Assembly (NCBI RefSeq): GCF_002738225.1
Contig: NZ_PEBQ01000150.1
Coordinates: 1 to 37,234, forward strand
Length of the DNA: 37,234 bases
DNA from: Acetobacter pomorum
GTDB taxonomy: Bacteria; Pseudomonadota; Alphaproteobacteria; Acetobacterales; Acetobacteraceae
Direction of reading: 5' to 3'
Shown: positions 1 to 8,738 of the stretch, piece by piece
Position numbering within the stretch: position 1 is the stretch's first letter
Layout of the letters: every line of letters begins with the position of its first letter
The notes under the pieces: model-generated
Seen by the model: only the letters and a program-made list of their open reading frames with translations
The model's database searches: none
What the model was told of the DNA's origin: nothing
Translations under genes and position numbers: made by a program

Positions 1-1142
1 GGGATCCTGTGGGATGACTGAATTCTACAAAATGACCCAAAATTGCCTCAAGTGTGAGAAATCCGCGTCGAGAGGGTTGCAGTCAAAATAACAATAGCCA
101 TGCCAGGAACACCGTGTGCACCTTTGGATGTTAGCAAGGCCGTAAAAATTACAGATAGAAGCTCTTTCCAGCTGAGTGCAACATGCGCAGCTTGGGACAA
201 AAACAGGATTGAAAGACCAATATAAATGGATAAGGCATCAAGATTAAAAGAGTACCCGGCAGGTATAACAATACCAACTGTTTTGGATCCTACACCCAAG
301 TTAATAAGTTTTTTCATAATTGCAGGCAAAACAGCATCGGATGATGTTGTTGCCAGGACAATAAGCATTTCTTCCTTAAGGTAGGATAGGAGAGAAAATA
401 TATTGATTTTACAAAAAACTTTTAGTGTAAAACCAAGTATTATAAAAACAAAAAACAATACCTATATAAAATAGATTATAAGAAATTTCAGAAGCGGTAT
501 TATGGAAAACAAACCATAATGACCGATTGTGTAACTGGTTGCACCAAAAACACCAAGAGGCGCAAGCCGGATAATAAATCCCATAATCTGAAAAAGAATA
601 CTGCCCAAAGAGTTTACAAAGCGCACAACTGGTTCTGCTTCTTTGCCAGCCAATACCATGGCGCATCCAAATATCATGGCAAAAACAACCACCTGAAGAA
701 TGTCATTTCTGCCAAATGCGTCGATTGGATTGAGGGGGATAAGATGCAAAAGAAAGCTTGCAAAGCCTCCGTTAAGCGTTTTGCCTGCAACGGGAGGTGT
801 CTGCGCTGATTGTTGAATGGGTAATGTTAGGCCAGTGCCAGGCTGAAAGATAACTGCTGCTAGTAAACCAAAACCCAGAGCAATAGAGGTCATGATTTCA
901 AAATAGCTAAGGGCCTTTACTCCCAAACGGCCAATAGTGCGAAGATTTCCAGCGCCTGCGATACCCTGCACAAGTACGCAAAAGATAAGTGGAGCTGAAA
1001 TCATTGAAATAAGTTTTAGAAAGCAATCGCTGAAAATATGGAAATTCTGCGCAATGTCAGGAAAAAAAGTTCCGGATACAAATCCTAGCACAGTCATAAA
1101 CACGATCTGTGCAAATAGAAATTGTCCAGAAAGAAACTTCAT
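1..1142 (-). pseudogene. Decayed dicarboxylate/glutamate:cation symporter (DctA/GltP family)
   Basis: The minus-strand reading from the ATG at 1142 gives the start of a DAACS-family membrane symporter that normally imports C4-dicarboxylates or glutamate. Family signatures remain on both sides of the lesions: an N-terminal hydrophobic segment, the LAPLGVFGATSYTIG region, the serine-rich LATTSSDAVLP loop, and GYSFNLDALSIY. The frame is broken by an in-frame amber codon at 462-464 (about codon 227), after which the same frame resumes the family sequence. A second lesion near 60-80 ends the frame at about position 48, before the last conserved helices, which would run off the window edge. Other upstream start codons exist (to 1196), but 1142 matches the usual family N-terminus. 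It is divergent from the FCD regulator at 1639. Two independent lesions favour a true pseudogene over one sequencing error. Confidence 0.8.
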
Positions 1143-1569
1143 AATGCCTGATATCCCCATCGAAAACATTTTTCGAAATAGAGAGAGTTGCCACAATACA
1201 AAAGGTCAGATGAGCTTGTATGCAAACTGATCTAACAACTGTTACGTAATCGGAATCATTGATTGCATACAAGAGAAAAATAATCCGAAACCGAAATAAT
1301 TTTGGAATAAGATATGCAGGTTGTGGCAAAGGAAGGAGGTTTTTGAAAGAGTTAACTATATGATATTTATGAAATAATTTATGTTCTAATGTTGATATTT
1401 CTGATCAAGGAAAAGGGTATGCAGATAAAATTAAAAATATTTCATATACGGATTGAAACAAGATTATATTGACATATGAGAGTGCGCCTTCTTGAGTATC
1501 AGATTGGAGCCATTGGAGAAGGTTATACGGCACATCATGTTCGAGCAGAATCTGAAGGCGTGTGTGGTG

Positions 1570-1602
1570 CTAGAACAATATGTGTAATTTTTATTGTTCT
1601 AG
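1570..1602. promoter_or_regulatory. Perfect 11-bp inverted repeat, candidate operator of the FCD regulator
   Basis: CTAGAACAATA at 1570-1580 is repeated in reverse complement at 1592-1602 with an 11-nt spacer. It ends 36 nt before the preferred ATG of the GntR/FCD gene and lies in the divergent gap with the symporter pseudogene. The position fits an autoregulatory operator; no T-tract follows, so a terminator is unlikely. The rest of the 1143-1638 gap is AT-rich and shows no convincing gene. Confidence 0.5.
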
Positions 1603-1638
1603 ATGCCTCGAACCTTTGCTGTGTTATCGAGAAAGTTA

Positions 1639-2373
1639 ATGGCGCAAACAAAAAAAATAGATAAGCAAGCGAATCTGGTCAGTCCTGAGGACGGTGACAT
1701 TCGTCATCATGGTATGATCGAAGATCGTATCATTTATGCCGCTTTAGCTGGCTATATTAAGCCCGGTGAACGCTTGGGCGAAAAAGAAATGTCTGAAATT
1801 TTTGACGTTTCCCGTACATTGGTGCGTGAAGCCATGATTCGTTTGCAAGCGCGCGGCATAGTGGAAGTTCTGCCGCGTCGGGGCTGGTTTGTGATCGAAC
1901 CGACGATAGAAGAGGCACGCCAGACTATTAATGCACGTCGTGCCTTGGAAGTAGGCATGCTTGTAACGGCAGACAAAATATCTTCGGAACAGATTGCAAT
2001 ATTACGCCAACATGTCATGGCGGAAGAGGAGGCGCTTGCTGCAGATGACAGGGCGAGAAGAAGTTACCTTCTAGGTCATTTTCACGTCTGTTTGGCTGAA
2101 ACAGTCGGGAACGCTGTGTTGGGGAGCTTATTGCAAGATCTTACAACACGCACTGTTCTTATTGCGGCCTTATATCAATCTACCCACGATGCACATGAAT
2201 CATGCACGGAGCATGCTGAAATTATAAATGCCCTTGAAATGGGTGATCCAGATGAAGCTGCAAGGCTTATGGATGTGCATTTGCGGCACGTTGAAAAAGC
2301 GCTGAATTATCGTGATATAACAGAACGGGTAAAGAATTTACGGCATGCTTTACGTAATGGGCCATCTTCGTAA
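1639..2373 (+). CDS. GntR-family transcriptional regulator, FCD (FadR-type) subfamily
   Basis: DNA-binding repressor/activator of about 244 aa. The N-terminal winged helix-turn-helix runs roughly over residues 25-85 and includes GERLGEKEMSEIFDVSRT and a wing ending in RRGWFVIEP. The all-helical FCD ligand domain follows, with LLGHFHVCLAETVGN and a C-terminal MDVHLRHVEKAL helix whose histidines usually bind a metal that holds a carboxylate ligand. The frame is open back to an ATG at 1603, but that start has no Shine-Dalgarno and abuts the inverted repeat. The ATG at 1639 has GAGAAAG just upstream and is preferred. It is divergent from the broken symporter, so its original target may be dead. 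The ligand cannot be named. Confidence 0.85.
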   Translation: MAQTKKIDKQANLVSPEDGDIRHHGMIEDRIIYAALAGYIKPGERLGEKEMSEIFDVSRTLVREAMIRLQARGIVEVLPRRGWFVIEPTIEEARQTINARRALEVGMLVTADKISSEQIAILRQHVMAEEEALAADDRARRSYLLGHFHVCLAETVGNAVLGSLLQDLTTRTVLIAALYQSTHDAHESCTEHAEIINALEMGDPDEAARLMDVHLRHVEKALNYRDITERVKNLRHALRNGPSS

Positions 2374-2486
2374 AATTTAGCTTTCGTTCCGTAGGTATTT
2401 CTCATTTGATCTGCAATGTTTACGGCGAATGGTAATCAGGAGTTACGTTTGACGTTAAACTTTGAATTCCAAGATGAGAGCTGATT

Positions 2487-3863
2487 ATGCGCCTTCAATC
2501 GTCCTGGCAGCCATATCTGGTGGATGGCAAAGCTTCTCCAGCGGAACGATTGGCAGAGGCGATAGGAAAGGACATTCTTTCCGGAAAGCTCAAGGTAGAT
2601 GAGCGTCTTCCTGCCCATCGGGATCTGGCATGGCGGCTGAGGATTGGTGTTGGTTCCGTAACGCGCGCCTACGCTATTCTGGAACGGCGTGGGCTTGTGC
2701 GTGGCGTGCATGGGCGCGGGATGTTTGTTGCTGTAAGGCAGGAAAATCCCGAAACTAAATTTGATCTTGCCACAAACATGCCTCCACCAATGTTTAGTGA
2801 CAGGGCGCTGGCCAGCACGCTTACGCGATTGGCGAAACAGGTTGATCCGGATTTATTCAATGTTTATCCACCAGTCGCAGGTCATCTCGAACATCGCCGC
2901 ATCATGGCGCACTGGCTTTCGGGTTTGGGAGTTGACGTTGCTCCAGAAGGCTTGCTTTTAACATCAGGCGCCCAACAAGCATTAAACGTGGCTCTTAATG
3001 TGGTCCGTCCCGCTGTGAGATACGCCATAACGGAGGAGCAGACTTATCCGGGCATGTTGGGGGCAATACATCAAAGTCGTTTGCCTGTGCATGCCGCCAT
3101 GATGGACGCAGAAGGCATTCTTCCCGCCGCCTTGGGTGACATTTTGCGACGTAACCGACCGGAACGTGCTGTCGTTTATCTGACACCGACTATGCATAAC
3201 CCAACCACGGCCACAATGGAGTTACAACGACGGCAGGATATTGTGTCTCTTTGCAAAAAGTTTGATGCCTTGATTATTGAAGATGGTGTGTATGTTGCTG
3301 GACGTGATCCTTCCCGGCCGTCCTTTATGGAGCTGGCTCCAGAACGCACTTTTCATGTGAGTAGCCTCTCAAAGATTCTCAGTCCGGGACTGCGCATCGG
3401 TGCATTGGTTCCGCCTGCCCGGTATGTAGAGGAGTGTTTGCCCGCGTTGCTCGCATCTTCATTGATGATCGCGCCGCTTTCCTATGCCATGATGGCGCAA
3501 TGGATGGAGAATGGAACAGCGGAAAGTGTACGTAATGCACTCCATCGCGAGGCTCTTCGTCGTCAGCAACTTGTGGTTTCTAATTTGCCCGAAGTGGTTA
3601 AACCTCGTTCTCATGCCTTTCATGTATGGCTTCCCATGCCCGCAGAGCAAGCTGCCCGTGTAACGGAGCACGCGCGTCATCTAGGCGTTAATCTTCCTTC
3701 TGTAACGTCTTTTCAGGCAATGGATGCACCCAGTAATACAGGTGTCCGTCTTGCGTTGGGGAATGTACCATTCCGAAAAATGCCTGAAGCTCTCAAGCGT
3801 ATCCGGTCAGCTTGTCTTCTTGTGCGGGGAAAAGTGTCACATGACACTATACCGATATACTGA
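2487..3863 (+). CDS. MocR-type regulator: GntR HTH fused to a fold-type I aminotransferase domain
   Basis: A 458-aa protein of the MocR/PdxR/GabR family. Residues about 10-80 form a GntR winged helix (SPAERLAEAIGKDILSGKL, LPAHRDLAWRLRIG). Residues about 100-450 form a PLP-dependent aminotransferase-like domain with GAQQALNVALNVV, the TPTMHNPTTATM loop and SSLSKILSPGLRIG. In the last of these Lys296 is the expected Schiff-base lysine, so PLP binding is likely intact. Members use the aminotransferase domain as an effector sensor rather than as an enzyme. It heads a co-directional run of five genes, with 51 nt to the next one, and is the best candidate regulator of that run. The effector is unknown, probably an amine or amino acid. 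Confidence 0.9.
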   Translation: MRLQSSWQPYLVDGKASPAERLAEAIGKDILSGKLKVDERLPAHRDLAWRLRIGVGSVTRAYAILERRGLVRGVHGRGMFVAVRQENPETKFDLATNMPPPMFSDRALASTLTRLAKQVDPDLFNVYPPVAGHLEHRRIMAHWLSGLGVDVAPEGLLLTSGAQQALNVALNVVRPAVRYAITEEQTYPGMLGAIHQSRLPVHAAMMDAEGILPAALGDILRRNRPERAVVYLTPTMHNPTTATMELQRRQDIVSLCKKFDALIIEDGVYVAGRDPSRPSFMELAPERTFHVSSLSKILSPGLRIGALVPPARYVEECLPALLASSLMIAPLSYAMMAQWMENGTAESVRNALHREALRRQQLVVSNLPEVVKPRSHAFHVWLPMPAEQAARVTEHARHLGVNLPSVTSFQAMDAPSNTGVRLALGNVPFRKMPEALKRIRSACLLVRGKVSHDTIPIY

Positions 3864-3870
3864 AAGTGTC
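3831..3870. promoter_or_regulatory. Repeated AAAGTGTC elements upstream of the 3915 operon, candidate MocR site
   Basis: AAAGTGTC occurs at 3831-3838 and again at 3863-3870, 32 nt apart, about three helical turns on the same face. Between them, 3842-3848 (TGACACT) makes a short inverted repeat with 3833-3839. The elements straddle the stop codon of the MocR gene and lie directly upstream of the ABM gene. MocR proteins such as GabR and PdxR bind spaced direct repeats. The match is to architecture, not to a known consensus, so this is tentative. Confidence 0.35.
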
Positions 3871-3914
3871 TCTTTCGGTTAGGCTTCCGCCAGATCACTG
3901 GTTGGAAGAAGACA

Positions 3915-4229
3915 ATGCATAAAAGTTCCCAAGGTGTTACGGTTGTTGCGTCCTTTCATCTTAAAGAAGGTCATCTCGATGCAGTTCTACCCGTTGTGGC
4001 TGCGTGCATAAAAGCATCACGGCAGGAAACGGCCAATTTTTCCTATATTTGCCGCCGGGATCTGAATGATCCGCAGCATTTCGTATTCATAGAGCAGTGG
4101 CAAAGTGTGGCTGCCATACACGAACATGAGCAGCAACCACATTTTCTTGCCATGAAGGCGGCGTTTGAAAAAAGTATGGATGGTCCGTTAACCGTAACCA
4201 TGCTCGAAAATATCGCTGCTTTTTCTTGA
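3915..4229 (+). CDS. Small ABM-superfamily protein (putative quinol monooxygenase type)
   Basis: A 104-aa single-domain protein of the dimeric alpha+beta ABM fold (antibiotic biosynthesis monooxygenase, YgiN-like). It begins with the typical VVASFHLKEGHLDAVLPVV strand-helix, has the central FSYICRRDLNDPQHFVFIEQW strand pair, and ends in a helix around HFLAMKAAFEKSM. Members act without cofactor on quinols and aromatic polyketides, or only bind ligands. A GGAAGAAG Shine-Dalgarno precedes the ATG. It ends 7 nt before the GTG of the Tm-1-like gene and is probably co-transcribed with it. The substrate is not deducible; the neighbours hint at an oxidised aromatic or quinone-like compound. Confidence 0.8.
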   Translation: MHKSSQGVTVVASFHLKEGHLDAVLPVVAACIKASRQETANFSYICRRDLNDPQHFVFIEQWQSVAAIHEHEQQPHFLAMKAAFEKSMDGPLTVTMLENIAAFS

Positions 4230-4236
4230 CGATCAA

Positions 4237-5457
4237 GTGACGCAAATCGTGATACCGCATGTCTATCTTCTTGGAACCGTTGATACGAAATCTGATGAAT
4301 TAATCTATCTATGTTCGGTTCTGGAAAAAAATGGTGTTCAGCCCCTGATCGTGGATGTCAGCACGAACATGACGCCGGCTTCTGCGAATATAGAGATATC
4401 AGCACAGACAGTTGCTGCATGTCACCCTGATGGTGCAACAGCCGTTTTCTGTGGAGATCGTGGGCGAGCGATTGCAGCCATGTCTATAGCACTCGAACAT
4501 TTCCTGCCGGGGCGGGCAGATATAGCCGGAGTAATTGGCATTGGTGGTTCTGGAGGTACGGCCATTGTTGCGCCCGCTTTGCAGGCCTTGCCAATCGGAT
4601 TGCCGAAAATCCTTATTTCCACTGTAGCTTCCGGCAATATCGAACTATATGTGGGGGAATCTGATATTGCGATGGTTTATCCGGTTGTGGATCTGCAGGG
4701 TCTGAACCGTATTTCCCGAGTGGTTCTCGCCAACGCGGCCAATGCCATGGCAGGTATGATCCGTCATCGTTACATACCGCCTTCGCAAAGTCACCCAGCA
4801 CTTGGTATCACCATGTTCGGCGTGACCACGCCATGCGTTACAGAAGCGATGCATGTGCTGGAGCATGATTTTGAATGTTTGGTTTTCCACGCGACAGGAT
4901 CAGGCGGAAAATCAATGGAGCGCCTCGTCGCGCAGGGTGTTATTCAAGGTGTTCTGGATATTACCACAACAGAGTTCTGTGATTTCGTTGCAGGTGGTAT
5001 TTTCCCTTGTGAGGTTTCCCGCCTTGACGTTATTGCACGAACAAAGGTGCCATATGTCGGAAGTTGCGGCGGCCTGGATATGGTCAATTTTGGTGCGATT
5101 GAGACAGTGCCGGAGCGTTATCGTGATCGCGTTTTTGTGCAGCACAACCCATTTATCACCCTCATGCGTACAACGCCGGCAGAATGTCGGCAAATAGGAC
5201 GCCTGATCGGCGAACGTCTTAATCGTTGTGATGGTCCTGTTCGATTTTTTTATCCAGAAGGTGGGTTTTCACAACTCGACCGTCCTGACCAGCCTTTTTA
5301 CGACCCAATGGCCGATGAAGCTTTCCGTGATGTGCTTCTTGCAACCTTGCAACAGACATCAGATAGACGTTTCATCAGTTTACCGTTTGCCATTAACGAT
5401 CCTTCCTTTGCTCAGGCAATGGCGGAAGAACTTATCCAGATTTTTAAGGAGAATTAA
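4237..5457 (+). CDS. Tm-1-like ATP-binding domain protein (UPF0261 family)
   Basis: A 406-aa cytosolic protein of the UPF0261/Tm-1-like family. It opens with [21 protein letters not shown], typical of the family, and carries the glycine-rich [19 protein letters not shown] nucleotide-binding stretch (about residues 95-115) and the ISTVASGN motif. The distal half has [13 protein letters not shown] and [10 protein letters not shown]. The start is a GTG 7 nt after the ABM stop with a weak Shine-Dalgarno, so translational coupling is likely. The next gene is the TIM-barrel partner that follows this domain in the tomato virus-resistance protein Tm-1. The bacterial biochemical role is not established; ATP-dependent ligase or kinase activity is only a guess. 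Confidence 0.9.
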   Translation: MTQIVIPHVYLLGTVDTKSDELIYLCSVLEKNGVQPLIVDVSTNMTPASANIEISAQTVAACHPDGATAVFCGDRGRAIAAMSIALEHFLPGRADIAGVIGIGGSGGTAIVAPALQALPIGLPKILISTVASGNIELYVGESDIAMVYPVVDLQGLNRISRVVLANAANAMAGMIRHRYIPPSQSHPALGITMFGVTTPCVTEAMHVLEHDFECLVFHATGSGGKSMERLVAQGVIQGVLDITTTEFCDFVAGGIFPCEVSRLDVIARTKVPYVGSCGGLDMVNFGAIETVPERYRDRVFVQHNPFITLMRTTPAECRQIGRLIGERLNRCDGPVRFFYPEGGFSQLDRPDQPFYDPMADEAFRDVLLATLQQTSDRRFISLPFAINDPSFAQAMAEELIQIFKEN

Positions 5458-5459
5458 GC

Positions 5460-6290
5460 ATGCCTCGGATTGAACGCAGTGCCATCCTTGCGCGTTTGCG
5501 CGGGTTGATCAAGGAACGTAGGCCGATTGTCGGCGGTGGCGCAGGAACCGGCCTCTCGGCAAAATGTGAGGCTGCAGGCGGGATTGATCTGATTGTCATC
5601 TATAATTCTGGCCGTTACCGTATGGCCGGGCGTGGGTCTTTGGCGGGGCTTTTGGCCTATGGTAATGCCAACCAGATTGTTATGGATATGGCGCGTGAAG
5701 TTCTGCCTCTCGTGCCGAATACACCGGTTTTGGCTGGTGTTAACGGTACTGATCCTTTTGTGGACTTCGATGTCTTTCTTGACGATGTGCGCCGGGTTGG
5801 GTTTTCCGGTATCCAGAACTTCCCTACAGTTGGGCTGATTGATGGAAACTTTCGCAAAAATCTTGAAGAAACTGGTATGAGCTACAGCCTTGAAGTGGAT
5901 GTGGTTGCCCGGGCGCGGAAGAAAGACCTGCTGACTACGCCTTACGTTTTTGATGTTGAGCAGGCGCGGGATATGGCGCGTGCTGGAGCCGATATTCTGG
6001 TTGCCCATATGGGGTTGACGGTAGGGGGAAGTATTGGTGCCGAAACAGCTTTTACGCTTGAGGATTCCATCAAGCTTATCAACGAGATTTCTGATGCTGC
6101 GAAAAGCGTGCGTGATGATGTAATTCTTCTCTGTCATGGCGGTCCAATCGCAATGCCTGCTGATGCACAGAAAGTATTGGATGCATGCCCGGAGTGTCAC
6201 GGGTTCTATGGTGCTTCCAGCATGGAACGTCTGCCTGTTGAAAGCGCTCTCGTTGAGCAGACCCGGACTTTCAAGGCCATGACACGGTAA
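5460..6290 (+). CDS. Phosphoenolpyruvate hydrolase-family TIM-barrel protein (Tm-1 C-terminal-domain homologue)
   Basis: A 276-aa protein matching the PEP_hydrolase/TIM-barrel family often found beside UPF0261 genes. Recognisable stretches are [48 protein letters not shown], and [16 protein letters not shown]. The C-terminal [16 protein letters not shown] and [14 protein letters not shown] resemble phosphate-binding loops of aldolase-like barrels. The ATG follows the Tm-1-like stop by 2 nt and has a clear AAGGAG site. The family name comes from weak similarity and hydrolysis of phosphoenolpyruvate should not be assumed. A long antisense frame over this gene has no family features. Confidence 0.88.
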   Translation: MPRIERSAILARLRGLIKERRPIVGGGAGTGLSAKCEAAGGIDLIVIYNSGRYRMAGRGSLAGLLAYGNANQIVMDMAREVLPLVPNTPVLAGVNGTDPFVDFDVFLDDVRRVGFSGIQNFPTVGLIDGNFRKNLEETGMSYSLEVDVVARARKKDLLTTPYVFDVEQARDMARAGADILVAHMGLTVGGSIGAETAFTLEDSIKLINEISDAAKSVRDDVILLCHGGPIAMPADAQKVLDACPECHGFYGASSMERLPVESALVEQTRTFKAMTR

Positions 6291-6315
6291 TATATGCCTC
6301 ACGCAGGAGCGTTCC

Positions 6316-7440
6316 ATGCAGATTTCACGACGTGTCTCTTTTGTCGCTGCCCTGGTTCTTGCAGTTGGCGTAGCAAACCTAGCCGCACGTGCACAGTCTG
6401 TTTCCGCTCCTGTGCTACGGACGGTCTATTCGTCCAACCGTATCATGAATGCGGTGACCACCACTGATACAGGCCATGTATTCATGTCCTTTCCCTATTG
6501 GGGTGGCGGAGGACAGGGGCCGACGGTAGGGGAATTGCTGCCAAATGGTACCATGCAGCCTTTCCCAGATGCGGCATGGAATAACTGGGCACAGTCGCAC
6601 GATGCACTGCATAGCTTTGTGCGTGTTAACGCTATCCGCATTGGTCCGGACGGACTGCTCTGGGTTGTGGATTCCGGTGAAGCGAATGTGGGAGGAAAGC
6701 CTAATCCTGCTCATGGCGCGCCGCCAAAACTGGTCGCTTTCGATCCGGTTACCAGACATCCTGTGCATCTGATTGTGCTTCGGCAGGGGACAACACAATA
6801 CAGCTACGTGGATGATCTGCGCTTCCATAATAATACGCTGATCCTGACCGATGCGGGCGATCCTGCCCTAATCTTGGTCGATCTTCGTAATGGTACACAA
6901 CGGCGTGTTCTGTCGCATCGCCCATGCGTTACTGATGAGCGTCCGATGCGTGCTGAAGGACATATCCTGATGACGGGCAATCGTGAGGCGCGTGTCCATG
7001 CTGACCAGCTTGAAGTGTCGCCAGATGGAAAGATACTTTATTTTCAGCCAAGTTCGGGTCCAATGTGGAAAGTCGCAATGGCAGACCTTGAAAATACGTC
7101 ATTGACCGATACCCAGCTTAATGCGCGCGTGAAGCTTTTTTATGATACACCAACAACGGGCGGCACCGCGATTGACGGTGACGGTAATCTCTACGTTTCA
7201 GACGTCGATCGTCTGCGTATCCTGAAAATCACATCAGACGGAAAAGCTACAGTTTTCATTGCCGATCCGCGTCTTGTCTGGGCAGATGCAATGTGGATTA
7301 CGGCTTCTGGCTCCTTATGGATTCCTGCGATCCAGCTCAACCGGACAGCAACGTTTCAACGTGACGGTATCTCTCGCGTCAAACTGCCCGTCAACATCTA
7401 TGCCATTGATGCTCATCTGAAACCTTCCCGACAATACTGA
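6316..7440 (+). CDS. Exported MRJP/yellow-family beta-propeller protein (L-dopachrome tautomerase-related)
   Basis: A 374-aa protein with a cleavable signal peptide: a basic MQISRR start, a hydrophobic VAALVLAVGVANLAA core and an ARA-Q cleavage region near residue 27. The mature part matches the major royal jelly/yellow family six-bladed propeller, with MSFPYWGGGGQGPTVGEL, IGPDGLLWVVDSGE, YVDDLRFHNNTLILTDAG, HADQLEVSPDGKILYF and GNLYVSDVDRLRILKI. In bacteria these periplasmic proteins are lactonase-like or of unknown activity. It sits 25 nt after the TIM-barrel gene with GCAGGAGCG ahead of the ATG, so it belongs to the same run. It probably handles a substrate or product of the pathway in the periplasm. 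Confidence 0.88.
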   Translation: MQISRRVSFVAALVLAVGVANLAARAQSVSAPVLRTVYSSNRIMNAVTTTDTGHVFMSFPYWGGGGQGPTVGELLPNGTMQPFPDAAWNNWAQSHDALHSFVRVNAIRIGPDGLLWVVDSGEANVGGKPNPAHGAPPKLVAFDPVTRHPVHLIVLRQGTTQYSYVDDLRFHNNTLILTDAGDPALILVDLRNGTQRRVLSHRPCVTDERPMRAEGHILMTGNREARVHADQLEVSPDGKILYFQPSSGPMWKVAMADLENTSLTDTQLNARVKLFYDTPTTGGTAIDGDGNLYVSDVDRLRILKITSDGKATVFIADPRLVWADAMWITASGSLWIPAIQLNRTATFQRDGISRVKLPVNIYAIDAHLKPSRQY

Positions 7441-7460
7441 GATTATCAGAAGGAGTTTTT

Positions 7461-7544
7461 GTGCCCTTCGGCGTCTCTACTATACCGAATGCAATGCTTC
7501 ATCATTTCACTGACCTCTTGTCATTTAGTGAAACATGGATGTGA
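7461..7544 (+). CDS. Possible 27-codon leader ORF coupled to the MFS gene
   Basis: A GTG at 7461 follows the strongest Shine-Dalgarno in this gap, AAGGAG at 7450-7455. The frame runs 27 codons to a TGA at 7542-7544, overlapping the MFS start at 7535 in another frame. The MFS ATG lacks an obvious ribosome site of its own, so coupled translation or a leader peptide is plausible. The peptide has no recognised motif. The alternative is that it is simply a relic start. Confidence 0.3.
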   Translation: MPFGVSTIPNAMLHHFTDLLSFSETWM

Positions 7545-8725
7545 CAAATAATTCATTCCATCTATCCACAGCGCTGACATGTGTTTTTGCCGCTGTGTGT
7601 GGACTGACAGTTGCGAACATTTATTATGCACAGGCACTGATTGGACCGATCACCCATGAATTTGTGATTGCGCCGAGATGGGCTGGAAGTGTCGTAACTT
7701 TGACACAACTTGGTTATGGGGCAGGGTTGTTTCTGATTGTTCCACTTTCTGACCGATCAGAGAACAGACGACTTATTTTACTGACGGTGGCTGGATTGGT
7801 CCTCAGCCTTGTCGGGGCTGCACTCAGTCAGTCTGCAGCTATTTTTATGCTGTGTTCGGTTGCAATCGGTCTTTGTTCCGTGGGGTCGCAGATTCTTCTG
7901 CCATTGGCGACACATTTTGTTGCTCCTGCCCTGCGTGGGCGCGTTATCGGCAACATCATGGGCGGTTTGATTACCGGTATTATGTTGTCTCGTCCTCTGG
8001 CCAATGCCATTGCGGCAACCTTCGGCTGGCGTGCCGTTTTCTGGGTTTCAGCAGCAATGATGACTCTGCTAGGCGGCATTCTATGGCGTATGCTGCCAGG
8101 TTATACACCACAGCAACGTTTGTTGCCTTATCGCACGCTACTCTGGTCCATCGGACACTTACTCATTGAGTATGCTCCGTTACGACGACGCATTATATAT
8201 CATGGGATTCTTTTTGCGGTATTTAACATGTTCTGGACGGCTGTTCCCCTGTTGTTGCATGAGCGTTTTGAACTGGGACAAAGTGGGATCGCGCTCTTCT
8301 CTCTGGCAGGAGCAGGAGGTGCTCTGGCAGCACCGCTGGCTGGTCGGCTGGCGGATGCCGGTTATACACAGATGGCGACATGGAGTGCGATCAGTGTAAT
8401 TGGGCTTGCCGCCTTTGGGTCGGAATGGGCAGTCAGAGGTGGCCATCTCATTCTGCTCGCAGTTATGGCACTTTGTCTCGATGCTGGCGTGCAGACCAAT
8501 CATATCGTCAGTCAGCGGGTGGTTTTTGGTTTGAACGATGCAGCCCGGGGCCGGTTAAATGCAGCTTATATGACGGCAGTTTTTTTCTGTGGCGCTATGG
8601 GGTCGTCCAGTGGCGCCGCATTGTTCAGCATTTGGGGTTGGCCGGGATTTGCTATTGTGGCAGCTTTGCTTTGTCTCATGGATCTGGTGATGTTTGCAGT
8701 GGAATCCTTGCCGTCACGAAAATAA
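7535..8725 (+). CDS. MFS transporter, probable drug/metabolite exporter
   Basis: A 396-aa inner-membrane protein with about 12 hydrophobic segments. The start LTVANIYYAQALIGPI and the first cytoplasmic loop VPLSDRSENRRLI, which carries the MFS motif A acidic-basic pattern, place it in the DHA-like exporter group. The repeat ATFGWRAVFWVSAA marks helices 5-6 of the N-terminal half, and PLAGRLADAGY is the equivalent loop of the second half. Length is normal. It follows the MRJP gene by about 95 nt on the same strand and likely belongs to the MocR-headed run. There it could export a pathway product or a toxic substrate. Specificity cannot be read from sequence. Confidence 0.88.
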   Translation: MDVTNNSFHLSTALTCVFAAVCGLTVANIYYAQALIGPITHEFVIAPRWAGSVVTLTQLGYGAGLFLIVPLSDRSENRRLILLTVAGLVLSLVGAALSQSAAIFMLCSVAIGLCSVGSQILLPLATHFVAPALRGRVIGNIMGGLITGIMLSRPLANAIAATFGWRAVFWVSAAMMTLLGGILWRMLPGYTPQQRLLPYRTLLWSIGHLLIEYAPLRRRIIYHGILFAVFNMFWTAVPLLLHERFELGQSGIALFSLAGAGGALAAPLAGRLADAGYTQMATWSAISVIGLAAFGSEWAVRGGHLILLAVMALCLDAGVQTNHIVSQRVVFGLNDAARGRLNAAYMTAVFFCGAMGSSSGAALFSIWGWPGFAIVAALLCLMDLVMFAVESLPSRK

Positions 8726-8738
8726 TAGACTTGTAGCT

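Noticed and set aside
1476..1664. A 62-codon plus-strand frame upstream of the FCD regulator
   Set aside because: It runs through the inverted repeat and the regulator start in another frame, with no ribosome site and no similarity I recognise.
5454..6317. A 287-codon minus-strand frame covering the TIM-barrel gene
   Set aside because: It is fully antisense to a gene with clear family motifs and a good ribosome site; its translation shows no family features.
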